Of a stretch of DNA of 64,000 nt, positions 1-7,635 are shown piece by piece. Source of the DNA: Streptomyces griseoluteus (GTDB lineage Bacteria > Actinomycetota > Actinomycetes > Streptomycetales > Streptomycetaceae); contig NZ_SRRU01000006.1 in the NCBI RefSeq assembly GCF_004784465.1, positions 124,001-188,000 on the forward strand, read 5' to 3'. Both the position numbers and the translations under genes were made by a program. Below the pieces are notes generated by a model, which was not told the origin of the DNA, ran no database searches, and worked only from the letters and a program-made list of their open reading frames with translations. How positions within the stretch are numbered: position 1 is the first letter of the stretch; each line of letters begins with the position of its first letter.

Positions 1-956
1 TCAGCCCGATCAACGAGCAGAACCGCGAACTGCTGGACGCCCTGCGCAAGGACTTCGCCGACCACGGGCTGGACCTGCCGGTCTACTGGGGCAACCGCAA
101 CTGGCAGCCGTACCTCACCGACACCCTGCGCGAGATGACCGCCGACGGCCGCCGCCGCGTGCTGGTCCTCGCCACCAGCGCCTACGCCTCCTACTCGGGC
201 TGCCGCCAGTACCGGGAGAACCTGGCCGACGCGCTCGCCACGCTGGAGGCGGAGGGGCTGACGCCGCCCGAGGTCGACAAGCTCCGGCACTACTTCAACC
301 ACCCCGGCTTCGTCGAGCCCATGGTCGACGGGGTACTGCGCTCGCTGGCCGACCTCCCCGACGAGGTGCGCGACGGCGCCCACATCGCCTTCACCACCCA
401 CTCCATCCCGCTCGCCGCCGCCGACACCTCCGGCCCCGTCGAGGGCCACGGCGACGGTGGCGCCTATGTCGCCCAGCACCTGGACGTGGCCCAGCTGATC
501 GCCGACGCCGTCCGCGAGCGCACCGGTGTCGACCACCCCTGGCAGCTCGTCTACCAGTCCCGCTCCGGTGCCCCGCGCATCCCCTGGCTGGAGCCGGACA
601 TCTGCGACCACCTGGAGGAGCGGCACGCCGCCGGGGTCCCGGCCGTGGTCATGGCCCCCATCGGCTTCGTCTCCGACCACATGGAGGTCCTCTACGACCT
701 CGACACCGAGGCCACCGCCAAGGCGGCGGAACTGGGCCTGCCGGTACGCCGCTCGGCCACCGTGGGCGCCGACCCCCGCTTCGCGGCCGCCGTCCGCGAC
801 CTGGTCGTGGAGCGGTCGGGCACCGAGCGCGGCCGCGAGATCACCCCGTGCGCCCTGGGGGCGCTCGGCGCGAGCCACAACGTCTGCCCGGTCGGCTGCT
901 GCCCGGCCCGCGCCCCACGCCCCGCCGCAGCGGGCGCCGACAGCCCCTACGCGTAA
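1..956 (+). CDS. hemH: Ferrochelatase (coproporphyrin type), 3' part
   Basis: The reading frame is open from the window edge, so the N-terminus lies outside; about 317 residues are visible. It inserts ferrous iron into a porphyrin late in haem synthesis; in actinobacteria the substrate is coproporphyrin III (family knowledge). The sequence shows SPINEQN near the start of the fragment, the active-site FTTHSIP histidine motif, and the SDHMEVLYDLD stretch that carries the conserved acidic residue. The tail has NVCPVGCCPA and there is an internal GCRQY cysteine, consistent with the [2Fe-2S] cluster of actinobacterial enzymes. The TAA stop overlaps the AAGGAG ribosome site of the next gene, so the two are probably co-transcribed. 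Identification is secure; only the start is missing. Confidence 0.95.
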   Translation, partial: SPINEQNRELLDALRKDFADHGLDLPVYWGNRNWQPYLTDTLREMTADGRRRVLVLATSAYASYSGCRQYRENLADALATLEAEGLTPPEVDKLRHYFNHPGFVEPMVDGVLRSLADLPDEVRDGAHIAFTTHSIPLAAADTSGPVEGHGDGGAYVAQHLDVAQLIADAVRERTGVDHPWQLVYQSRSGAPRIPWLEPDICDHLEERHAAGVPAVVMAPIGFVSDHMEVLYDLDTEATAKAAELGLPVRRSATVGADPRFAAAVRDLVVERSGTERGREITPCALGALGASHNVCPVGCCPARAPRPAAAGADSPYA

Positions 957-964
957 GGAGACCC

Positions 965-1780
965 GTGACCGACCCCCTCCACTCCGAACTGCTCCAGCTC
1001 GCCCGGAATGCCGCCAGGCAGGCGGGTGCGCTGCTCCGGGACGGGCGGCCGGCCGACCTCGCGGTGGCGGCGACCAAGTCCAGCCCGGTCGATGTCGTGA
1101 CCGAGATGGACCTGGCCGCCGAGAAGCTGATCGTGGACCTGATCTCCGGGCGCCGTCCCGACGACGGGTTCCTCGGTGAGGAGGGCGCCAGCACCGAGGG
1201 CACCAGCGGGGTCCGCTGGGTCATCGACCCGCTCGACGGCACCGTCAACTACCTGTACGGGCTGCCGACCTGGGCCGTGTCCATCGCGGCCCAGGTGGAC
1301 GGGGAGACCGTGGCCGGAGTGGTCGCGGCCCCCATGCGCGGCGAGACCTACCAGGCCGTGCTCGGCGGGGGTGCCCGGGCCACCGGCGCATGGGAGGGCG
1401 AGCGCCCGCTGGCCTGCCGCCCGCCGGCCCCGCTCGACCAGGCGCTGGTCTCCACCGGCTTCAACTACGTCGCCGAGGTCCGCGCCCGGCAGGCGGAGAT
1501 CGCGGCCCGGCTGATCCCGCTGGTCCGCGACATCCGGCGCGGCGGTTCGGCGGCGATCGACCTGTGCGACCTGGCCTGCGGCCGGCTCGACGGGTACTAC
1601 GAGCGCGGCCTGCATCCGTGGGACGTGGCGGCGGGGGACCTCATCGCGCGGGAAGCGGGCGCCGTGACCGGCGGGCGGCCCGGAGAGCGCCCCTCGGCCG
1701 AGCTGACGCTCGCCGGTACCCCCGCCGTCTTCGAGCCCCTCCAGCGACTGCTGGGGGACTTCGGCGCCTGGCAGGACTGA
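965..1780 (+). CDS. Inositol monophosphatase family protein (SuhB-like)
   Basis: 271 residues, starting at the GTG that follows AAGGAG by four bases; the upstream in-frame ATG would overlap hemH and is rejected. It has the metal-binding signature of the lithium-sensitive phosphatase superfamily: GEEG at residues 71-74, DPLDGT at 88-93 and the C-terminal HPWDVAAGD motif. These hydrolyse inositol-1-phosphate or related sugar phosphates with magnesium. In actinomycetes the product could feed phosphatidylinositol or mycothiol synthesis, but the substrate cannot be read from sequence. It sits 8 bases after hemH and converges on a small reverse-strand gene. The same gene (suhB) borders the equivalent conserved block in Mycobacterium tuberculosis. 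Confidence 0.9.
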   Translation: MTDPLHSELLQLARNAARQAGALLRDGRPADLAVAATKSSPVDVVTEMDLAAEKLIVDLISGRRPDDGFLGEEGASTEGTSGVRWVIDPLDGTVNYLYGLPTWAVSIAAQVDGETVAGVVAAPMRGETYQAVLGGGARATGAWEGERPLACRPPAPLDQALVSTGFNYVAEVRARQAEIAARLIPLVRDIRRGGSAAIDLCDLACGRLDGYYERGLHPWDVAAGDLIAREAGAVTGGRPGERPSAELTLAGTPAVFEPLQRLLGDFGAWQD

Positions 1781-1795
1781 ACCGCGCGGGGCGGG

Positions 1796-1969
1796 TCAGG
1801 CGGGGGTGACCCCGACCTCGACCCCGTGCTCGGCGGCGAGACGGCGCAGGTCGTCCAGCTCACCCTGCTCCACGTCGACGAGGAAGTCGTCCCCCTCGTC
1901 ACGCGCCCGCGTCAGATCGGACTCGGTCGCCTTTATGCGCTGCAGAAGTCCCGTGGTGAAAGCGTCCAT
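1796..1969 (-). CDS. Small conserved-looking acidic protein, 57 aa
   Basis: A short reverse-strand gene of 57 residues that starts MDAFTTGLLQRIK and ends in GVEVGVTPA. The ATG is preceded on its strand by GAGGGGGCGCAG, a good ribosome site. The composition is strongly acidic and helical (GDDFLVDVEQGELDDLRRLA), with third-codon GC bias like the neighbours, which supports coding. It converges on the inositol phosphatase gene, with 15 bases between the two stops, and is divergent from cutR. I do not recognise a domain. It is probably cytoplasmic and could bind a protein partner through its helix; no function is assigned. Confidence 0.72.
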   Translation of the reverse strand: MDAFTTGLLQRIKATESDLTRARDEGDDFLVDVEQGELDDLRRLAAEHGVEVGVTPA

Positions 1970-2380
1970 GCTGCGCCCCCTCGTCCTGGGTCGTGGGTCG
2001 GTGGCACGGGATGTGCCGGGTCAAGGAAGGGGCGATCATCGCCGCGGGTGCCCAGCGCTGCCCTGCTGGGCGGCGACGATGCCGGACACCCGCGCCCGCT
2101 CCGCCGAGTGATCGTGGAGTACCGCATGGTGCTGCGGCACATGCAGAGCGTGATCGCGGGGTGTAAAGCCGTCCTCCCCTTCCGCTTCAGCGCGGAAACC
2201 TCGCCGGCGGGAGAAATTCCGGCATTCTCGTCCCGCCTCCTCCGTCCCAGCGGCCCCCGCCCCGGCTTACAGCCGACTTATGGCCGAAAAGGGCAGGATG
2301 GAGGCCCATCCCACGGCCGTCTCCGCCCGTCCGCGCCCCGAGCGCGGCTACGCGGGTGGACTTCAGGAAGGACTAGCGAC
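1970..2380. other. Intergenic region upstream of cutR
   Basis: 411 bases between the divergent 57-residue gene and cutR. A small hairpin (TTCCGC at 2180-2185 pairing with GCGGAA at 2192-2197) lies in a somewhat less GC-rich stretch. The GGAAGGA ribosome site of cutR is at about 2366-2372. I see no convincing vegetative promoter, no RNA gene and no coding sequence. Confidence 0.5.
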
Positions 2381-3034
2381 GTGCGTGTACTCGTCGTCGA
2401 GGACGAGCAGTTGCTCGCCGATGCGGTGGCCACCGGACTGCGCCGGGAGGCCATGGCCGTCGACGTCGTGTACGACGGTGCGGCCGCCCTGGAGCGCATC
2501 GGCGTCAACGACTACGACGTGGTCGTCCTCGACCGCGACCTCCCGCTCGTGCACGGCGACGACGTCTGCCGGCGCATCGTGGAGCTGGGGATGCCCACGC
2601 GCGTGCTGATGCTCACCGCGTCCGGTGACGTCAGCGACCGCGTGGAGGGCCTGGAGATCGGCGCCGACGACTACCTGCCCAAGCCGTTCGCCTTCAGTGA
2701 GCTGATCGCACGCGTGCGGGCGCTGGGCCGCCGCACCAGCGTGCCTCTGCCCCCCGTCCTGGAGCGGGCCGGCATCAAGCTCGACCCCAACCGCCGCGAG
2801 GTCTTCCGCGACGGCAAGGAGGTCCAGCTCGCGCCGAAGGAGTTCGCGGTGCTGGAGGTCCTGATGCGCAGCGAGGGCGCGGTCGTCTCGGCCGAGCAAC
2901 TGCTGGAGAAGGCGTGGGACGAGAACACCGACCCCTTCACCAACGTGGTGCGGGTGACGGTGATGACGCTGCGCCGCAAACTCGGCGAGCCGCCGGTGAT
3001 CGTGACGGTCCCCGGCTCCGGCTACCGGATCTGA
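2381..3034 (+). CDS. cutR: Response regulator CutR (OmpR/PhoB type)
   Basis: 217 residues, starting at GTG 2381 behind a GGAAGGA ribosome site; longer in-frame starts are not supported. The N-terminal receiver domain shows the acidic pocket VVEDE, the phosphorylatable Asp51 in VVLDRD, Thr79 in LMLTAS and Lys101 in YLPKPF. The C-terminal winged-helix (about 125-217) ends in the typical VTVPGSGYRI. Length and sequence match CutR of Streptomyces. It is followed after 6 bases by its sensor kinase, so the two form a standard two-component operon. In streptomycetes CutRS has been linked to antibiotic control and, more recently, to extracytoplasmic protein-folding stress (recalled knowledge). Confidence 0.93.
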   Translation: MRVLVVEDEQLLADAVATGLRREAMAVDVVYDGAAALERIGVNDYDVVVLDRDLPLVHGDDVCRRIVELGMPTRVLMLTASGDVSDRVEGLEIGADDYLPKPFAFSELIARVRALGRRTSVPLPPVLERAGIKLDPNRREVFRDGKEVQLAPKEFAVLEVLMRSEGAVVSAEQLLEKAWDENTDPFTNVVRVTVMTLRRKLGEPPVIVTVPGSGYRI

Positions 3035-3040
3035 TCCGCC

Positions 3041-4321
3041 GTGGCCGCCTCGCCCGCGCCGCCCCAGGCGCCCCCGAAGCCCACCTGGGACCCCCGCCCC
3101 CAGCCGCCCTTCCCCTGGCTGCGCCCGACCATCCGGATACGGCTCACCCTGCTCTACGGCGGCATGTTCCTGATCGCCGGCATCCTGCTGCTGTCGATCA
3201 TCTATCTGCTGGCCGCGCAGGCGATCAGCACCGGCAACCAGCCGCTGTTCAAGATCGTCGGCTACCAGGACCTCCGGGTCTCCAGCGGCAACTGCCCGGC
3301 GATCAACAACACCACCAGCCTGTCGCTCCAGGACTTCAACACCGCGATCAGCCAGTGCGTCGACCACCAGCGCCAGGTGGCCCTGGACAACCTGCTCAGC
3401 CGCTCGCTGCTGGCCCTGCTGGGTCTCGCGGTGATCGCCTTCGCGTTCGGCTACGCGATGGCCGGCCGGGTGCTCTCCCCGCTCGGCCGGATCACCCGCA
3501 CCGCCCGCCAGGTGGCCGGGTCGGACCTGTCCCGCCGGATCGAGCTGGACGGCCCGGACGACGAGCTGAAGGAGCTTGCCGACACCTTCGACGACATGCT
3601 GGAGCGGCTCCAGCGGGCCTTCACCGCCCAGCAGCGCTTCGTCGGCAACGCCTCCCACGAGCTGCGCACCCCGCTCGCGATCAACCGCACCCTGCTTGAG
3701 GTCCACCTCTCGGACCCGAACGCCCCGGTGGAGCTGCAGCAGCTCGGCAAGACCCTGCTGGCCACCAACGAGCGCAGCGAGCAACTGGTGGAGGGCCTGC
3801 TGCTGCTCGCCCGCAGCGACAACCAGATCGTCGAGCGGGGTCCGGTGGACCTCGCGGAGGTGGCCGGGCAGGCCATCGACCAGGTGCGCGGCGAGGCCGA
3901 GGCCCGGAGCGTGGAGATCCGCAGCGAGCTGGAGCCCGCCGTGGTGCGCGGCAACGGCGTGTTGCTGGAACGCATCGCGCTCAACCTCGTCCAGAACGCG
4001 GTGCGCTACAACGTGGCTCCGGACGAGACGCAGCGCGAGGGCGGGGCGGCGGAGAGCGGCTGGGTGGAGGTGAGTACGGCGGTCGAGCACGGCCGCGCGG
4101 TGCTGACCGTGGCCAACACCGGTCCCGTGGTGCCCGCCTACGAGATCGACAACCTCTTCGAGCCCTTCCGGCGGCTGCGCACGGAGCGTACGGGCAGCGA
4201 CAAGGGGGTCGGGCTCGGGCTGTCCATCGTGCGGTCCGTGGCGCGGGCGCACGGCGGCCACATCGCGGCCGTTCCGCGTGAGGGCGGCGGTCTGGTGATG
4301 CGGGTGACGCTGCCGTTGTGA
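3041..4321 (+). CDS. cutS: Sensor histidine kinase CutS
   Basis: 426 residues, GTG start 6 bases after cutR. Domain order: proline-rich cytoplasmic N-terminus (1-30), first membrane helix (about 33-58), a short extracytoplasmic sensor loop (about 59-118), second helix (about 120-140), HAMP, HisKA with phospho-acceptor His206 in NASHELRTPLA, then a HATPase_c domain with the GVGLGLSIV G-box. The sensor loop has exactly two cysteines, Cys85 and Cys106, that could form a disulphide and make it redox- or folding-sensitive (inference). It phosphorylates CutR. The kinase core is complete, with no sign of decay. Confidence 0.92.
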   Translation: MAASPAPPQAPPKPTWDPRPQPPFPWLRPTIRIRLTLLYGGMFLIAGILLLSIIYLLAAQAISTGNQPLFKIVGYQDLRVSSGNCPAINNTTSLSLQDFNTAISQCVDHQRQVALDNLLSRSLLALLGLAVIAFAFGYAMAGRVLSPLGRITRTARQVAGSDLSRRIELDGPDDELKELADTFDDMLERLQRAFTAQQRFVGNASHELRTPLAINRTLLEVHLSDPNAPVELQQLGKTLLATNERSEQLVEGLLLLARSDNQIVERGPVDLAEVAGQAIDQVRGEAEARSVEIRSELEPAVVRGNGVLLERIALNLVQNAVRYNVAPDETQREGGAAESGWVEVSTAVEHGRAVLTVANTGPVVPAYEIDNLFEPFRRLRTERTGSDKGVGLGLSIVRSVARAHGGHIAAVPREGGGLVMRVTLPL

Positions 4322-4404
4322 CCGCCCTTGTCACAGATCCCGACACTCGCGCAGGATGTTCGCTTCGCGCGGAATTTTCCGAGCACCGAAAGAGGTTTTT
4401 CCTG

Positions 4405-4418
4405 TGTGATCAATCACA
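4405..4418. promoter_or_regulatory. Inverted repeat TGTGATCAATCACA
   Basis: Perfect 6-base arms around CA. It resembles a CRP half-site pair, but the spacer is two bases shorter than in classical CRP sites, so another regulator is as likely. It lies about 110 bases upstream of the putative -35 of the DUF4193 gene. Confidence 0.35.
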
Positions 4419-4528
4419 TGGGCGGTTTTCCGGCCATGCACTGTCTGTGATCATGAAGGGGGCCGGAAAGCCGGGAAAATCCGGGTTTTCAGGGCTCCTG
4501 ATCACGGGAAGTACACGATGAGGCGCCT

Positions 4529-4558
4529 TTGAGGTGCGGCATTCGAACCGTGTACGGT
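4529..4558 (+). promoter_or_regulatory. Likely vegetative promoter of the DUF4193 gene
   Basis: TTGAGG (4529-4534), an 18-base spacer and TACGGT (4553-4558) fit the HrdB-type consensus. The predicted transcript start near 4565 gives a leader of about 160 bases before the ATG at 4728. Confidence 0.45.
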
Positions 4559-4727
4559 CCTCACCGCCATCCAAGCCGATCACTCACGAGGAACCGGGTT
4601 GGGTGTCGATTGAGTAACAGACCTTGATGTGAGGCAAAATCTCCGCCTCAGGTCGGGCACAAGTCCGGCCTCTCACGCGTTACGTGCGCTGAAGACACCG
4701 CAGACACCCAGAGGGGGAGAGCGACCC

Positions 4728-5024
4728 ATGGCAACCGACTACGACACTCCACGCAAGACCGACGACGACGTCGACTCGGACAGTCTCGAAGAGCTGAAGG
4801 CCCGCCGGAACGACAAGTCCACCTCCGCGGTGGACGTCGACGAGTTCGAGGCCGCTGAGGGCCTCGAGCTGCCGGGCGCCGACCTCTCCAACGAGGAGCT
4901 GGCCGTCCGCGTGCTGCCCAAGCAGCAGGACGAGTTCACCTGCATGAGCTGCTTCCTGGTCCACCACCGCAGCCAGTTGGCCCGTGAGAAGAACGGCCAG
5001 CCGATCTGCCGCGACTGCGACTAG
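4728..5024 (+). CDS. DUF4193 zinc-ribbon protein
   Basis: 98 residues, ATG start behind a GAGGGGGAGA ribosome site. The N-terminal two thirds is acidic and helical. The C-terminus has a zinc-ribbon-like pair of CxxC knuckles: Cys72/Cys75 in FTCMSCF and Cys94/Cys97 in ICRDCD. This is the DUF4193 family, found across actinobacteria (M. tuberculosis Rv2699c) and of unknown function. Its small size, acidity and single ribbon suggest a protein that docks onto another macromolecule, for example RNA polymerase (speculative). It stands before a membrane-associated hypothetical gene 13 bases downstream. Confidence 0.9.
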   Translation: MATDYDTPRKTDDDVDSDSLEELKARRNDKSTSAVDVDEFEAAEGLELPGADLSNEELAVRVLPKQQDEFTCMSCFLVHHRSQLAREKNGQPICRDCD

Positions 5025-5037
5025 GGACGGGTCGGCC

Positions 5038-5943
5038 GTGACTGGCTCGACCCCTCCGCGGAAGCGCCGCTTCCACCTTCCGGGAGCGGACAAAGGGCTC
5101 TTCAAGGGCTCGCACGGCACACGTGACGAACACGAGCGGGGCCCCGCCGGACCGGGGGCCTCGCTCGAACCCGCGTTTGTAACCGACGCGGCCAGGACGG
5201 GGGAGTCCCCCGGCCGCGCGGCGGCGATGCGGGCCCGCGCCCGCCTGCTGGCCCGCGAAGGCGCCCGCAGGGGCGGCACGCACGCCCGCGCGGGACTGGC
5301 CTACGTCGCCGACCGGGTCATCGACCTGGCCCCACGCGTCCCCGTACGCGACCTCGCGACCCTGCGCCGGCAGTTCCCGGGCCTCGGGCCCGAGCAGCTC
5401 GCCGACAAACTGGTGGCCGGAGCGGCCGCCGGCACCTCCACGGTCGGCGCCGGGATCGGCGCCGCCGCCATGCTCCCCGTACCGCCCGCCATGCCCACCG
5501 AGCTGGCCGCCGAGATCACCGGGGTCGCCGCGATCGAGCTGAAGCTCATCGCCGAACTCCACGAGGTCTACGGCCTGCGCCCGCCGGGCGGCCTCCGCGT
5601 CCGCAGCATCGCGTATCTGTCCTCCTGGTCGGGGGAGCGCGGCATCGACGTGATGAAGCCGGCGTCCATCGACGCCGCCCTCAGCGGCCGGATGAAGCGC
5701 GAACTGCGCCAGCAGGTCATGAAGCGCATGGTCCGCAACCTGCCCAACCTCATGCCGTTCATGGTCGGCGCCGCCGTCGGCGCGGTCATGAACCGCCGGG
5801 ACACCCGCAAGCTCGCCGCACGCGTGCGGGCCGACCTGCGCAAGAGCCAGGTCCCCTGGGACAGGCTGGCCGACCTGCCGCCGCTGGAGGAGCCCGAGGA
5901 CCCGCTGAGGATCACCGGATACCCGGAGGGCACCGGCAGCTGA
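5038..5943 (+). CDS. Conserved hypothetical protein with hydrophobic core
   Basis: 301 residues from GTG 5038, 13 bases after the DUF4193 stop, so probably in one operon. The N-terminal 70 residues are charged and disordered-looking. The middle (about 110-195) has two hydrophobic helical stretches: an Ala/Gly-rich VAGAAAGTSTVGAGIGAAAM and a helix beginning PTELAAEITGVAAIELKLIA. A third, PFMVGAAVGAVMNRRD, lies near 240-255, followed by a basic C-terminus. The pattern suggests a membrane-associated protein. I recognise no catalytic motif and assign no function. The start codon is uncertain because no strong ribosome site precedes it. Confidence 0.75.
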   Translation: MTGSTPPRKRRFHLPGADKGLFKGSHGTRDEHERGPAGPGASLEPAFVTDAARTGESPGRAAAMRARARLLAREGARRGGTHARAGLAYVADRVIDLAPRVPVRDLATLRRQFPGLGPEQLADKLVAGAAAGTSTVGAGIGAAAMLPVPPAMPTELAAEITGVAAIELKLIAELHEVYGLRPPGGLRVRSIAYLSSWSGERGIDVMKPASIDAALSGRMKRELRQQVMKRMVRNLPNLMPFMVGAAVGAVMNRRDTRKLAARVRADLRKSQVPWDRLADLPPLEEPEDPLRITGYPEGTGS

Positions 5944-5956
5944 CGCCCCGCGAGGC

Positions 5957-6421
5957 TCAGGCGGCCGGGGTCTTCGCGCCCGCGATCGCCGCCGCCAGCC
6001 TCTCCGGCTCCCGCGTCGACAGGTACAGGTACGGCGTCGGGTCCTCGGGGTCGGTCACCTCGACCCGCAGCGCCGTCGGGATGTAGGCCCGCAGCAGCAG
6101 GAACGCGCGGACATCGGCCTTGTGGGTGCGCCAGGCGCGGGCCTCCTCCGCGTCCAGCACCTCGGCCGCGCCGAGCGCCGACACCGGAATCCGCGCATCG
6201 CCCGCGATCAGCGCGTCGCCCACCACACGGATGCGCGGGGAGCCGTACGCGCTGGCCATCACGGCCGCGACGGCCGTGCCGCCGACCAGGCCGCCGAGCA
6301 GCGGCAGGGTGCCGAAGGGCAGCAGGATCAGAGCGAAGGAGACGCCCACGAGCACGCTGATCAGCCACCACGAGCGCGGGGCGGTCAGGCGTTCTTCGTA
6401 GGGGGCGGCGGAGAGCTGCAT
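5957..6421 (-). CDS. DUF3093 membrane protein
   Basis: 154 residues on the reverse strand, converging on the previous gene. The N-terminal 60 residues contain two closely spaced membrane helices (SWWLISVLVGVSFALILL and GGLVGGTAVAAVMASAYG). A soluble beta-rich domain follows, with RAYIPTALRVEV and a YLSTREPERLAAAI ending. This matches the DUF3093 family of actinobacteria (M. tuberculosis Rv2698 in the same neighbourhood). The topology suggests a hairpin anchor with a cytoplasmic domain. The ATG has no clear ribosome site. It is transcribed divergently from the thioesterase gene across a 90-base gap that holds the 12-base palindrome GCCAAGCTTGGC at 6424-6435. Confidence 0.85.
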   Translation of the reverse strand: MQLSAAPYEERLTAPRSWWLISVLVGVSFALILLPFGTLPLLGGLVGGTAVAAVMASAYGSPRIRVVGDALIAGDARIPVSALGAAEVLDAEEARAWRTHKADVRAFLLLRAYIPTALRVEVTDPEDPTPYLYLSTREPERLAAAIAGAKTPAA

Positions 6422-6497
6422 GGGCCAAGCTTGGCACGGTGGACGGACATCCCGGACGCCGGGGCGGCGGCGTGGTGGCGGCCACAGGGCGGAGCGG

Positions 6498-6503
6498 TAA
6501 GGT
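6498..6503 (+). promoter_or_regulatory. -10 hexamer for a leaderless thioesterase mRNA
   Basis: TAAGGT ends 8 bases before GTG 6512 and no ribosome site precedes the start codon. That spacing places the transcript start at or next to the start codon. The -35 is weak. Confidence 0.4.
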
Positions 6504-6511
6504 CTGCGCCT

Positions 6512-7090
6512 GTGAGTTCAGCCAGTCTCCAGCCCCCCGCCGACGCGCAGCCCCCCGTCCGGCACCCCGACGCCCCCGCGCCCGGTGAGCCGCTCGGTGC
6601 CCACTACGAACACTGTTTCGGCTGCGGCCCCGGCCAGCCGCACGGGCTGCACCTGGAGGCACGCGCGGGCGACGGCGTCTCGCTGACCGCCGAGTTCACC
6701 GTCCAGCCCGCCCACCAGGGCGCCCCCGGCCTCGCACACGGCGGGGTGCTCGCCACCGCCCTGGACGAGACCCTCGGCTCGCTGAACTGGCTGCTGCGCA
6801 CCATCGCCGTCACCGGACGGCTGGAGACCGACTTCGTGGCTCCGGTGCCCGTCGGCACCGTGCTGCATCTGCAGGCCGAGGTCACCGCGGTCGCCGGACG
6901 CAAGATCTACTCGCGCGCGACCGGCCGCATAGGCGGCCCCGAGGGGCCCGTCGCCGTCCGCGCGGAGGCGCTGTTCATCGAGGTGAAGGTCGACCACTTC
7001 ACCGAACACGGCCGCGAGCAGGAGATCAGGGCCGCCATGAGCGACCCGGACCAGATCCGGCGCTCCCGTGCCTTCGAGGTGAACCCGTGA
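6512..7090 (+). CDS. PaaI-family hotdog thioesterase
   Basis: 192 residues, GTG start. After a proline-rich N-terminus of about 30 residues comes a hotdog-fold domain: the CFGCGPGQPHGLHL zinc-like/turn motif typical of this subfamily, and LAHGGVLATALDET, whose HGG and acidic residue are the usual catalytic site of PaaI/YbgC-type acyl-CoA thioesterases. It would hydrolyse an acyl-CoA or acyl-thioester, chain unknown. Its stop overlaps the GTG of dut (GTGA), so the two genes are translationally coupled. A -10 box placed for a leaderless transcript is the only start signal visible. Confidence 0.87.
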   Translation: MSSASLQPPADAQPPVRHPDAPAPGEPLGAHYEHCFGCGPGQPHGLHLEARAGDGVSLTAEFTVQPAHQGAPGLAHGGVLATALDETLGSLNWLLRTIAVTGRLETDFVAPVPVGTVLHLQAEVTAVAGRKIYSRATGRIGGPEGPVAVRAEALFIEVKVDHFTEHGREQEIRAAMSDPDQIRRSRAFEVNP

Positions 7091-7548
7091 GCGCCCCGCT
7101 GGACGTCCGGCTCCGCCGCATCGACCCCGACGTACCGCTTCCGGCGTACGAGCACCCCGGTGACGCCGGGGCCGATCTGCGCACCACCGAGGCATGCGAA
7201 CTGAAGCCCGGTGAGCGGGCCGTGCTGCCCACGGGCGTGGCCATCGCGTTGCCCGAGGGGTACGCGGCCTTCGTGCACCCCCGCTCGGGGCTGGCGGCCC
7301 GCTGCGGAGTGGCGCTTGTGAACGCCCCAGGGACGGTTGATGCCGGGTACCGTGGAGAGATCAAGGTGATCGTGGTGAATCTCGATCCGCGCGACAGTGT
7401 GCGGTTCGAACGCTTCGACCGGATTGCCCAACTGGTCGTCCAGCAGGTCGAGAGGGTCCGCTTCCAGGAGGTCGCGGAACTTCCCGGTTCGGTGAGGGCC
7501 GAGGGGGGCTTCGGGTCCACCGGAGGCCACGCCTCGGTGGACGGCTAG
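7087..7548 (+). CDS. dut: dUTP diphosphatase
   Basis: 153 residues. It splits dUTP to dUMP and pyrophosphate, keeping uracil out of DNA and supplying dTMP synthesis. All five motifs of the trimeric family are present in order: HPGDAGADL (1), PRSGLA (2), GTVDAGYRGEIKV (3, with the uracil-binding Tyr), RFDRIAQLVV (4) and the glycine-rich GGFGSTGG (5) at the C-terminus. The start GTG overlaps the thioesterase stop by four bases. It lies next to the DUF3710 gene, the same partner as in M. tuberculosis (Rv2697c/Rv2696c). Identification is certain. Confidence 0.97.
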   Translation: MSAPLDVRLRRIDPDVPLPAYEHPGDAGADLRTTEACELKPGERAVLPTGVAIALPEGYAAFVHPRSGLAARCGVALVNAPGTVDAGYRGEIKVIVVNLDPRDSVRFERFDRIAQLVVQQVERVRFQEVAELPGSVRAEGGFGSTGGHASVDG

Positions 7549-7635
7549 CGCGGCACGACGGTCCGGCCGCCACAGGTGGCCGGGCGGGTGGGAATCGATA
7601 CGCTTCGGTCGTATCCGACCGGGAAGGACAGTGAC

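Larger units (their letters stand above)
4322..4727. other. Intergenic region with repeated TGATCA
   Basis: 406 bases between cutS and the DUF4193 gene, clearly richer in A/T than its surroundings from about 4340 to 4520. It holds three TGATCA hexamers (4407-4412, 4448-4453, 4499-4504), one of them inside the inverted repeat TGTGATCAATCACA (4405-4418), and a likely promoter at 4529-4558. No open frame with coding bias is seen. Confidence 0.55.

Noticed and set aside
2363..4261. 632-codon reverse frame opposite cutRS
   Set aside because: Shadow frame with His/Gln/Arg-rich, low-complexity protein. The forward frames encode well-known domains.
4405..4418. CRP binding site
   Set aside because: Arms match TGTGA/TCACA, but the spacer is four rather than six bases, so it is not called as CRP.
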